Below, one piece after another: positions 34,742 through 44,760 of a stretch of 64,000 bases of DNA. A model generated the notes under the pieces. It was not told the origin of the DNA. It saw only the letters and a list, made by a program, of their open reading frames with translations, and ran no database searches. Position 1 is the first letter of the stretch, and every line of letters begins with the position of its first letter. Both the position numbers and the translations under genes were made by a program. The stretch is taken from contig JAVXUO010000644.1 in assembly GCA_033065855.1 (NCBI GenBank), forward strand, positions 801,369 to 865,368. The letters run 5' to 3'. This DNA is from Escallonia rubra (taxonomy: Eukaryota; Streptophyta; Magnoliopsida; Escalloniales; Escalloniaceae).

Positions 34742-35441
34742 TAGAGATGTCAAAAAGGCCGGGCCTAAAGAGGAATAGTGCTGGCCCTAACCCGTAGGGC
34801 CTTGGGTCAGGCCTATTTTTCTCCACATTTTATCCAGGCCCGGCCCAGCCCTAAAAAGTATGGGTCAGGCCCGTTTTTTAGGGGCTGGCTCGGGCTTTTC
34901 TAGGGCCGGCCCGGACCCGGCCCGATTTTGGCCCTAATCTAGCCCGGCCCTTTGACCCTAAATGTGACCCTATTTGGTTTTCACCTATATTTTAAGATGA
35001 TTCATGCCGCGCGTCTTCTCTACGGTCTAACTCTTCATCAATGACATTAAGAGAATTTAAAGAGTCAACTTTCTCAAAGGACCTCAACGTCGCAAACTGT
35101 TTTTCGTAGTATTCTTTCTCCCCTGATACATGTAGAGTTATATCTGATACATTGTGTTAACATGGAAAAAGTGTCTAAAATAAACAATGCACTTGAAAAA
35201 AATAGAATAGATGTTTTTCTTCACTTTTTTTAAAAATAGAATAGAATATATATTTTCGTAACACAAAACTAGAAATAAAAAAAAATTTAGGCCAACGGCC
35301 TTGGGCTTGGACAGGGCCTCCATATCCCAATCTCGGGCCTGGCCTGGCCCGCTTTCCATAGCCCTAAGCCTGAAAGGCCCGGGCTTCCACACTAGGCCCG
35401 CTGGGCCAGGCCGGCCCAAGCCCGGCCCATTGACACCTCTA
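34742..35441. mobile_element. hAT-type non-autonomous element (700 bp)
   Basis: The left end is TAGAGATGTCAAAAAGGCCGG. The right end, read in reverse complement, is TAGAGGTGTCAATGGGCCGGG. These TIRs match the TAGAGGTGTCAA type common among plant hAT elements. The target duplication is 8 bp with one mismatch, CCCGCCAC (34734-34741) and CCCACCAC (35442-35449). Long GGCCCGG-rich subterminal arms surround an AT-rich middle. No transposase frame is present. Confidence 0.85.
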
Positions 35442-35449
35442 CCCACCAC

Positions 35450-38400
35450 CAACACCATCCAAAATAAACTCTTAGTTGTCGAATAATAAACGTGGAATTG
35501 TTAAGATGAAACTCAGTTAAATGTCTCTCCATGCTAGGACATATTGTGAATATATTTTCCATGGCCATCTACCTAATAGAAAGAAATACATGACAGCTTG
35601 TATAAAGACACACCTTTTGTACTACGAAACAAACTCGTTTTTTGATTTGGCTCGTGAACAGTTGATCGAACAAGTTCGCTGATTTTGAGGGAGAGTTCAA
35701 CCTCAGTGTTTAGAGATATAAATTTCACATTGGGTACCAATCTCACATCGAGTAGATAATAAATAATAGTTCAATATGCATGTCTTGTAAGTTTCTCCCT
35801 TCATTGCTAATTGATTTTGAAATGAATACTTTTACACTTAGCTCAAGTATGTGACAAGCAAACATTCAATGAAACTTAAGCGAACACGGGCTTAACTTGA
35901 CTCGTGCATAGCAGAAGGAAGGGCATAGATCTAAATCGTAATTAGCAGTTATAATTGTGCCTTTAATTCAACTTTGAATGTGCTCAAACAACAAGGTCAT
36001 CAATATAAGAATAGACTCTTGAATCTTTGAGGCTGCTTGTCTTCGGGTCAGGTCGTGGTCACCTCATTTACTGCGAGTGTATTTCCCAATGAAGATTGAA
36101 GACTATCACTCCTATGGTCTTGTAAGTTGATGGAAATGATGGCCGTAAATCAGTGGCTAGATATTTTTCGTCGATCTTGACTTCTACGTTCAATAGTCTA
36201 TTGCGCTTTGCTAATTTAGGTTGAAATGATGATCTCTGAGGACTAACCCGTCGTCCATCGATAGTTCGTAAAGCTGGTTATTGAGATACAGTCGATTGGT
36301 AAATGACTTCATTATGTAAAATTTTCCAACTTACACTACATGAGTAAAGTAAGAGTATCCTTTGGCGCACTGTGTTTGACCTTAGGAGCCAAACCCGAAC
36401 TGATTTTGTTGACAATCTTTGCCTCAGACCCTTTAATCGTCGATGTCCATCTAATCAAGTTTCTTTCTCATGTTTTGTTGACAATTTGTTGGCTATCACT
36501 CTAGACCTACGTAATTTCAGCATGTTTTGTCCAACACCTAGCACAACTTTCAAATGATCTACTTAAAAGATATTAAAGCTCTTTTTAAGAACTAGTCCTC
36601 ATATAGTACAAAAATCTATCTTTGAGAATCAAACTCCAATGGCCTTTGGCCACATTAGTCCTTCAAGTATCAAAGGTTGAGCTATGAAGCCGGCCTTGGC
36701 GCAGCTTTTAGTACCAAAATATCATCCTCATGTAAATGTCGCTTACATATAAGCCCTCATTAGGTCCCACAGAGAGGGGAAGGCAACCATTTACCGCTCA
36801 TTTACAGTAAAACAGACCTGTCATACCCTAACGGTATTAGAAAAACCAAAACTTGAAATTGAATAAATAACTTGGGTTTTTGCTCAATTTTTTCCTAATA
36901 ATGAAGGAATGGATGAAGAAAAATAAGGTTATTGACAAGAAACTGAAAATTAGAAAATAGAAACTGGCCCCGCACCCTTACCATATTTGTTTTCTGTTTT
37001 CATTTTCATGATTTTCATATTCAGTTTGAAAATCCGTTCATGTACTTTTATCATTTTCACAAAAAAAAAAAATTAGCTATTTTTTCTTATATTGGGTTAA
37101 GTTTGAGTGAAAAAAGCTGAAAACACATTTTAGGTGTTTTCAGTTTTTTGTTACTATTTGAGTAATTTTATTCAAAACGAAAACAGAAAATGGTAAAAGT
37201 ACACAAAAAAAAGAATATTTTTCATCATCATTGCTAAAACCAGAAAATGAATATGGTAAGCGTACGGTATAACAGAGAAGCATGGAGACCATCAAAAGTA
37301 AAACCCTGATTAAATACCTCCAGCATCCAACCCCTCCCGTGTTTGAGTGGTAGAACCAGTGGCATCTGAGTATCTGACTGAGAGTGATGACAAAAGGGAA
37401 CAATCGTGTCTGCATCTAATGTAAAGATTTTGGCAGCAAATCTGGCAGTGATAGCCAACAAATTCCCTCTATAGTGACCATAACTATCGTTAAATATTAG
37501 TAAATATTTTTTGTAATAATTTTTAACAACACTTTTTTACGTCAGTATTCAAAATTACTAAGCATATTTAAGAACATCATTTGTCGTTATATGAGGAGGT
37601 TGTAGGCTCTCCCTATCATCCGGGTTGTAGCCAAAAAAGTTTCATATCGAATTACTCTCCTAGTCAATGGCTTTCCGTTTATTTTTTTTCTTTTCTTCGA
37701 TCTTTTTCCCTAAAAAAAAGTGGCATTCTTCATCATAGAGCTTTGCTGCTTAGAAAACTTGCTGATTTCTAGCACTACTACATTCCCCCAATCCGAAGCA
37801 AGCAAGGGGCCATGTTAGTTGGCAAAGCTGTTCTACTAGAGGACACAAGAAGAATGTATCGAATTTAATCATGACAGTATTGGATTGTTTATGCGTTGAT
37901 TGGATTAAGATAAGATTTCGAGGCTAACGGGGTTTGGTGGTATAACATGAGCATAGGTATAGCTTGTATGCTCTGTGTTAATTTGTAATCTCTGTCAATT
38001 AGAGATGTCAAGTTACCAATTGTCAGCGCTCTAGAAGCTTAAATTTAAGTTATTATAGAATGAGTTTTGCAATGTTTTCATATTTAACACTCTCTCTCAC
38101 ATCCAAATCCTCAATTGTTGCACGTGGCGAGGGTAATTAAGATACACATATATCAAGTGTACAAATAAATAAACTGCAAATTGCACTATGATAAATGAGG
38201 ACCAAATGTGCAAGCGGGAAGAATCAAACTCAACATCTTGTTAATCAGAACTCTGATATCATGTTCGTTCTAAAATTTTGCACTTAAGTTACTAAACAAC
38301 GAGCTCAACAATGCTATGATTGCTATCATGGACAATCATGCATGCATTACTACTCATTGTCTCATATTTTGTTAAGGTCCCAAGATACCAAATTCAAGGC

Positions 38401-38768
38401 ATTCCTTTGCGTGGATCTATTCATTGGCTGTATCTTGAACTGAAAGTAACATCTATTACAATGTTCTTAGCGTGGATCTCCAGACTCCATCTATGTAAGT
38501 GGTTTTCCCTACGATATTACTTTTGGTTATACAAAAACCTTCGCTCCGAGATTGAGCCCCTTTGTCCTACACGATTCATCCTTTAGTCTATATATAAGGG
38601 AATCATGCATGTATATCCCTATGCTGCGCATTTGGTTCCCGTTTTCATCATTAAGTGCTAAACTGTATTTGCCACTGAAGTTACAATTCTGTCACGCATT
38701 AATCGCCTTTTGCGACGCTTATATGATGGGGGTATGTATTGATTTTTATTTGGGACTGAATTAGAAGC
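35450..38768. other. AT-rich intergenic, no gene seen
   Basis: No recognised gene. It contains one foldback structure (36977-37260). Short frames near 36372, 37581 and 38320 have no domain or codon pattern that supports them. Confidence 0.5.
36977..37260. mobile_element. Foldback / MITE-like inverted repeat
   Basis: The left arm starts CTTACCATATTTGTTTTCTG. The right arm, read in reverse, starts CTTACCATATTCATTTTCTG. Inner parts also pair (GTACTTTTATCATTTTC with GAAAATGGTAAAAGTAC). The whole 284 bp could fold into one long imperfect hairpin. No target duplication was settled, and class is unassigned. Confidence 0.55.
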
Positions 38769-38784
38769 GGGAGCAATATATCTT

Positions 38785-38908
38785 TTTTTTTTTTTTTTTG
38801 ATGATGAGAATTGCAATTATATATGCCCCTGTCAGTATGAGGATTTGAACTCGAGACCTCGAGGTCACACCTCGAGGCTCTTTGACATCTCCACCACCCC
38901 TAGGGGTT
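38785..38908 (-). mobile_element. tRNA-derived SINE, full-length-looking copy
   Basis: Read on the minus strand it starts CCAACCCCTAGGGGTGGTGGAG (box-A region). It continues through GAGCCTCGAGGTGTGACC, a box-B-like GAGTTCAAATCCTC and ATTGCAATTCTCATCATC, and ends in an A tail of about 17. It is flanked by a 16 bp perfect target duplication GGGAGCAATATATCTT (38769-38784 and 38909-38924). The long tail and intact duplication suggest a fairly recent insertion relative to the copy at 16853. Confidence 0.85.
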
Positions 38909-38924
38909 GGGAGCAATATATCTT

Positions 38925-40493
38925 GAGAGCCTACTTCCACATACAAAGTTGACTAGGAGAAATGAAGCTATACAAGAAAGTATTCCAGAGGCACAAATGG
39001 CGCCTCACTTTAGCCACTAGATTGTCGAAAAATAAGTCATACCAAAGACATTCAATCGTCGTGGCGCGCGTGGGGAGGGCTCAAATCCACATAAAGTGCG
39101 ACGGTAGCTTAATCCTATCATTAATCCCACCATTTTAGGGATTATGTACTGAATATAGCTGAGAGGATGTTTGTGATATATTATAGGATGATCAAACCTG
39201 ATTAAATCCAGATTAAAGGTCAAACATGATTAAATTCAGATTAAATCAGGTTTGAAGTGTTTGACAAAAAAAAAATGAACTGATTAAATCTGCTATAATG
39301 TGCTCAAAACTGATTAAATCCATAATATTTCTCATTTTTTAAGATTCTGATTTAATCAGTTTTAGAGAATCGGGTTTGACTAAAAAAATTACTAAAATAT
39401 CCTCACATTAAATAAACATTAAATGCTCCCTTTCAATATGAATACATACCGAATACAATATATGGTAATTTTGTCACACTAAATCTACTTTAATCACTTT
39501 ATATCTAAACACTTTCAACAACTTTTAATCTATTATGGTTAAAATGGATTAAAGCTGATTCTAAAAATTGATTCTGATTTAATTAAAATCTACTTTTGAG
39601 AATCAATTCTAAAAAGCCTCTAAAACCATTAAGAGTGAAGTTCAAAGCTCTTCCACCTTTTCATATCTTATGAAGATGAGGGCCAAATCCGGTAAAAAAA
39701 AATGAACACCAGACATGTGATTTTAGAAGCTTTGTCCCTACTTGGACATTTATCCAACTTCCTCAGCTCTTCACGCAACAAAAGAAGGCCCTGAAGCCCG
39801 GGCTTCAGGACAAGAATCAAGTAAGTTTTCCACGCAATCCCTTTGTGTAAGCTCCTAGCTTCACGGGCATCATCATCCTGATTAACAGGTCAAAACACTT
39901 GCTGAGTGCCCATTTCATGTTGACCCAATCCTTGTAACAAATACATGTATAATATGTTAGTCAGTGCTCCTTGAGTAGGTGCAGAGCTGAGGCCCCCATT
40001 CACGAGAAACTCCACCTCCAAATGCTTTACTTTTCAACTACATCAATGCATTATTCGTGATACATCGAATAGTCGGAGTATATGGAATCAGAAAATGAAG
40101 AAAAGAATTTTAAGAGCGTTTCTAATTTTGGATCACGAGTAAGCTCGTTGCATATGCAGTTATTTAAGTATCGCGCAAAAAACAAGAAGAGAAGTCGCAT
40201 TAACTCTTGAAGTTAAGTAGGGGTCAACTAGATACACTGCTCAAATGTTTTCCAGGGCAAGCAAACAAGATATTAATACTCCATTTCAGCCTAGAATTCG
40301 CAGATTGTCGACCCAAAAATTGAGATAAGACTTGACCACATCACAGCAAAGTCAAAGCTTTCTAAAAGATAATTAATACTTTATGCTCAAAGAGAACTTC
40401 ATGACGCAACATTTCACTACACTTGTTCCCACTCTCAGCCCACAGCTCAAGCCTACATCCCTTCCAACTCAGCATTCCAAACTCCACACTTCA
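38925..40493. other. Intergenic region upstream of the second LRR gene
   Basis: No gene seen. It holds a hairpin-rich GATTAAATC block (39193-39370). The promoter of the LRR gene is presumably in the last few hundred bases. Confidence 0.5.
39193..39370. repeat. AT-rich inverted repeats built on GATTAAATC
   Basis: CAAACCTGATTAAAT (39193-39207) is perfectly complementary to ATTAAATCAGGTTTG (39240-39254), forming a strong hairpin. Several further CTGATTAAATC / GATTTAATCAG words follow to about 39361. It is probably part of an AT-rich miniature element whose borders I could not define. Confidence 0.55.
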
Positions 40494-42416
40494 ATGGAAA
40501 AGAGATACAATCACAGAAACATCTGCACCCTCATCTTCATTCTCTCCTTTTCCCCGTTGGCATCAGAAGCATGCCATGAAGTGGACAAAGAAGCGTTACT
40601 ACACTTCAAGCACAAAATCACCTATGACCCTTCTAAGCTGTTGCACACATGGACACCTGCCTCAAATTGCTGCAGATCCTGGGAAGGCGTTGCTTGCGAC
40701 TCCTCCGGCCGCGTCGTGAATGTCTCTCGTCCAGGCCTCACATCTGTCGACGACTTCATCCTTGACACATCCATGTCTGGTACTCTATCCCCCTTTCTTG
40801 GCAACCTCTCGTTTCTACAGCTTCTTGACCTCAGTGACCTCAAGGACTTGAAAGGTCATATTCCACCAGAGTTCGGCAAGTTGTCACGCCTAACTTATCT
40901 ATTTCTTGATTCAAACAAGTTATCCGGATCAATGCCTGTCACTTTTCGGTACCTCGTTCGTCTGAAAAGGCTTTTTCTTAACGATAATATCCTTTCTGGT
41001 TCTGTTGCTTCTCCCATATTTGGATCTTTGTTTTCGCTCTCAGAACTTGGTCTTTCTGGAAACAAATTTTCTGGTTCAGTTCCAGCATCAATTGGGAAGC
41101 TGCGTTTGGTCAGTAAGCTTGATCTTCATGATAACAGTTTCTCTGGTAGTATTCCAAACACTATTGGTAAGCTCATTAACCTCAACTCTCTTGATTTGTC
41201 TGAAAATCGAATTACTGGAAGTATACCAAAATCTATTGGTGGACTTCCCAAGTTAGTCCTATTATATCTTCATCAAAACCAACTGACTGGTAGCATTCCT
41301 TCTTCCATATCTGGGCTTAAATCCCTTCAATTCTGCCGCATATCCGAAAACAAACTAACCGGACAAATACCAGCAGAAATCGGCAAGCTTTCAAGAGTCC
41401 AAAGGCTAATTTTCGAGAACAACAAGCTCACCGGAAAACTGCCAGCCACCATGGGAAATCTCGCCAATCTCACTGATATATACTTCTCCAATAACCACTT
41501 CACAGGAATAATACCTTCAACTTTTGGGAATTTACAGAATCTTCAGACTCTGGAATTATCAAGAAACCAACTTTCAGGTCAACTTCCTCCTCAACTTGCT
41601 AAATTGAAGAGATTGCAATCTTTTGACTTGTCTTTTAACCCACTGGGGCTAGTTGCCATACCGAGATGGTTTCAAAAACTAAATCTTTTTAGGCTAATCT
41701 TGGCAAATACTGGGATTAAAGGGCAGCTTCCAAACTGGTTATCTTCATCATCCATATCTACACTCGATTTATCAAGTAATGAATTATCAGGAAGATTGCC
41801 TTCTTGGATTGGAAACATGACCAATCTTTCCTTCCTCAACTTATCAAGCAATGGGTTTTATTCCTCAATTCCGGGTCAATTCAAGAACCTTTCACTTCTA
41901 ATGGATCTTGATCTTCACTCCAACAAGCTTTCTGGAAATATGAATCTGATCTTTTCAAAAAATGTGCAAGACCCACTTGGACATTTTAATTCTATTGACC
42001 TTTCTCATAATATGTTCAGTGGACCCATTGACGAGAAAGTTGGACAAGAACCTGCTATGGCTTCCATTGTGTCCCTTGTCCTGTCACACAATCCATTGGC
42101 AGGAAATGTACCAAAATCGATTGGGAAATTGAGTGAACTGCAGGTACTTCAACTTGTAAGCAATGGGTTATCAGGGGGTATCCCAGGGGAGATTGCGAAT
42201 GCTAAGGGCTTGAAGGCGATATTGCTTTCAAAGAACAGGTTAAGTGGTACTATTCCGGAAAAGGTACTAAGTTTAAAGGATCTTGAAAAGTTTGATGTGT
42301 CTGGAAATCAGCTGAGTGGGAGAATTCCACCTCACAAGGCTAATATACCTGTATCTGCATTTCTTGATAATCCTGGCCTGTGTGGACCACCACTTCCTCC
42401 ATGCAAACCTTCCTGA
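40494..42416 (+). CDS. Secreted leucine-rich repeat protein, PGIP/DRT100-like group (640 aa)
   Basis: Intronless. An in-frame ATG exists at 40383. I chose 40494 because it starts a clean signal peptide (CTLIFILSFSPLASEA) followed directly by the LRR cap CHEVDKEALLHFKHKI and the paired-Cys segment NCCRSWEGVACD. The upstream 37 residues are unlike a signal sequence. About 20 plant-type LRRs follow (for example LNSLDLSENRITGSIP, LQTLELSRNQLSGQLP). A C-terminal cap ends with NPGLCGPPLPPCKPS. No transmembrane segment or kinase is encoded, so it is an extracellular LRR protein. Relatives include polygalacturonase-inhibitor-like and receptor-like proteins in wall, defence or developmental roles. Which applies cannot be told here. 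Codon use is AT-richer than in the LRR gene at 32967, so they are not recent duplicates. Confidence 0.88.
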   Translation: MEKRYNHRNICTLIFILSFSPLASEACHEVDKEALLHFKHKITYDPSKLLHTWTPASNCCRSWEGVACDSSGRVVNVSRPGLTSVDDFILDTSMSGTLSPFLGNLSFLQLLDLSDLKDLKGHIPPEFGKLSRLTYLFLDSNKLSGSMPVTFRYLVRLKRLFLNDNILSGSVASPIFGSLFSLSELGLSGNKFSGSVPASIGKLRLVSKLDLHDNSFSGSIPNTIGKLINLNSLDLSENRITGSIPKSIGGLPKLVLLYLHQNQLTGSIPSSISGLKSLQFCRISENKLTGQIPAEIGKLSRVQRLIFENNKLTGKLPATMGNLANLTDIYFSNNHFTGIIPSTFGNLQNLQTLELSRNQLSGQLPPQLAKLKRLQSFDLSFNPLGLVAIPRWFQKLNLFRLILANTGIKGQLPNWLSSSSISTLDLSSNELSGRLPSWIGNMTNLSFLNLSSNGFYSSIPGQFKNLSLLMDLDLHSNKLSGNMNLIFSKNVQDPLGHFNSIDLSHNMFSGPIDEKVGQEPAMASIVSLVLSHNPLAGNVPKSIGKLSELQVLQLVSNGLSGGIPGEIANAKGLKAILLSKNRLSGTIPEKVLSLKDLEKFDVSGNQLSGRIPPHKANIPVSAFLDNPGLCGPPLPPCKPS

Positions 42417-42510
42417 TACTCTTTTTGGATCACATGGTAGGTATACTCTCCAGAGAAGGAAATTAGAGAAGTACCCAACATTCAAATGAATTATATCTCC
42501 GTGTTTTTGC

Positions 42511-43069
42511 TGTTAGCTCACATGTTTGAAGGTTGTGGCAAATGTTTATTTGGGACGACGACTATCCCTATGGTAGCCGGTGTCGTAACGCTTTCAATAC
42601 GCTTGTAAGACTCACTCACCCAAGTGTCAACGCCCCTAAAACATCATTGCTTTGTTGCGAGAGAAGCTTATGGAGTTCTTGTAAACAAATTGTGTCCCAT
42701 TGCACAGTTATAGAAAGAAAAAACTTGCAAAAAATTGGCAACACGGTATCATCGAGAAAACATAGACTTCTCCCACATCCTGGTTTCTAGTTCCACTGCG
42801 TAATTAATTTGAGCTGCCTCTTTTGAAAGAACCATAGCTACGCCTTAACAAGTTTATCTTGTACCTAAGTATGGGATATTCTACTTATTGAAGTATCCAA
42901 GCAATCTGACTCATATCACAAATCCCAACCACCTAACATTTCAAATGTGTAATTGTCCTTTTATCTTTTGTACATAATTCAAATGTAGCTAGGCAATATA
43001 TAAATAGAATACCTGTACAACAATCTGATTCAAGATGAATACAACATTCATTTCTCATACATCATAACA
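42511..43069 (+). repeat. 5' LTR remnant of a Ty1/copia element
   Basis: The right edge is clear: TCATAACA is followed at 43070 by TGGTATCAAGAGCC, close to the TGGTATCAGAGC initiator-Met primer site of plant copia elements. A TATA box (AATATATAAATAG, about 42993) lies about 75 bases upstream of the edge. The left edge at 42511 (TGTTAG, mirroring TAACA) is a guess. Confidence 0.6.
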
Positions 43070-43140
43070 TGGTATCAAGAGCCTAACCTTGTTTTTTCTT
43101 CCCCCCATTTTGCCTCCTTAATTCGTACACCATGACTACT

Positions 43141-44349
43141 TTCTTTTTGGTACAACGGAAAAAAGAAAGCAAATTACTTGGAGGGCCTCTCAAAGGCCAC
43201 TCCACTCAAATCAGCCATAAGAAGGCTGTTCATTTCTACAGGTGCTATCTGAATGTAAACATATTGTTCTGTTTGTGCTACACCTATATTTGCCAGGTGG
43301 TCCGCGCATTGATTTCCTTCCCGCATGGTATGCGTTAGCACGCTTCTTGTCTGTGTGATGATGTGTCGACAATCTTCCACCATGGGTCTGAGGGGGTGGT
43401 CTCGAATATCTTGTTCCATGATTAGCTGTAAAGCAGCTGTTGAGTCCGTTTCCACCGTTGATCTCTGCCATTTCCGTTCTCTTATGGTAATGAGACCTCT
43501 GTGTATACCCCATATTTCCGCATTTAAGCTTGTATTTTGGCCAATGTTTCCATAGAATCCCTCCATCCATCTCCCTTGATCATCTCTGATTATTCCACCA
43601 TAGCCGCTCATTCCTGGATTGCCTTTAGCAGCTCCATCTGTGTTTACTTTGATTGTACCTGTACCTGGGAAAAACCATTTGATTAGTTTGTGAGTCTTAG
43701 TGTTTTGTGTTGTATTATTTAGGTGAAAAGCCAAAGAAACTTCCCTTGCCAAATTCTTGCTGGCATACAGAGCTTCCACAGTTGATGTATGTTTATCGTC
43801 AAACACCTTTTTATTCCTGCATTTCCAGTTAGTCCACATAATAGCAATGAATAGGGTTTCCCAGGGGCAATCTTGGGTATGATGTTCTTTCAGTTTCACC
43901 CCTTTCCAAAACCATTGGACCACATCAAGATTCTGAAGTTGTTGGGTTTGGTGGTTATCAAGATGTGTAGCCCAGATTTCAGTAGCATACTTGCAACTCC
44001 ATATGACATGAAGGGTGGTTTCCTCATAGTTAAGACATCTAGGGCAGATGTTAATATCAGTTATGCCACGAATCTTCCTGAGGGAATTAGTAGGGAGTCT
44101 ATCATGGAGGATGGTCCAAACAAAACCTTTTAACTTTTGGGGGATGTGCATCTTCCAAATTTTGCTCCAGTTGTTATTAATCATGTGAGGCAGCTGGGGG
44201 TTGGAGCTGGACATCAAGGCAAAAACAGCTTGAGTAGAAAACTTACCATTTCCTGAAGGTCCCCAGCAAGGGGTGTCCTGGATGTTACTAAGTTTAGCTA
44301 GGGGAGTGTTCATTATCTCAGTTTTCTCAATGGTAGTTAAAGCATGGTA
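43141..44349 (-). mobile_element. 5'-truncated LINE insertion
   Basis: 1209 bp, flanked by a perfect 16 bp target duplication GTACACCATGACTACT (43125-43140 and 44350-44365). On the minus strand it encodes only the last part of a LINE ORF2. The A-rich 3' end lies at the left border (TTCTTTTT on plus). It is inserted in the copia remnant, so it is the younger of the two. Confidence 0.85.
43174..44349 (-). pseudogene. LINE ORF2 C-terminal fragment (zf-RVT and RNase H)
   Basis: A continuous minus-strand frame of about 390 codons ending at 43174. It shows the zinc-binding reverse-transcriptase tail (PQKLKGFVWTILHDRLPT, CPRCLNYEETTLHVIWSC). An RNase H domain follows: VNTDGAAKGNPGMSGYGGI, NAEIWGIHRGL, ETDSTAALQLI and a late HTMREGNQCADHLA. 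It keeps the usual Asp/Glu/Asp/Asp order. The frame reads into the flanking copia sequence (to 44391), so its apparent start is not real. The lack of stops over 1.1 kb indicates modest age. Confidence 0.88.
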
Positions 44350-44760
44350 GTACACCATGACTACTGCCATCAAACCTGTACATACTCCCATGTCCTCGTC
44401 AACCCAGTTATCTCGTCATTTAGGTTATCTGCATCCGTCTCCTACCGTCTACGGAAGCATTGTCGGTGCTCTCCAGTATCTATCCTTCACCTGTCCCGAC
44501 ATCTTATTCTCTGTCAATAAATTGCTCAGTTTATGCAATCGCCGGCAACTAAACATAGGTCGGCAGTCAAGCGAATTATGTGCTATCTTAAGGAAACCCA
44601 CAACTATGGTCTACTCCTACGCAAATCCCCCTCGTTATCACTCTCTGCTTTCTCTGATGCAAACTGGGCTGGGTGCCCTGATGATCGTCGTTCCACCAGT
44701 GGATGTTGTGTCCTTCTTGTGCCCTGATGATCGTCGTTCCACCACCTTTTCCTAATTTTC

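Larger units (their letters stand above)
43070..44760 (+). mobile_element. Ty1/copia internal remnant, deleted and interrupted by a LINE
   Basis: After the primer site and a short leader (43070-43140) the copia sequence resumes at 44366. There it encodes the end of pol: frame pieces SIVGALQYLSFT and SVNKL, then, after a frameshift, AVKRIMCYLK and SAFSDANWAGCPDDRRSTSG (copia RT/RNase H end). Most of gag, protease, integrase and RT is missing, so a large internal deletion came before or with the LINE insertion. A 26 bp segment (GTGCCCTGATGATCGTCG...) is repeated at 44673-44698 and 44719-44744. No 3' LTR was recognised. Confidence 0.75.

Noticed and set aside
40383-40493. Upstream ATG giving a 37-residue longer LRR protein
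   Set aside because: The added residues do not form a signal peptide, and the next ATG gives one directly before the LRR cap.
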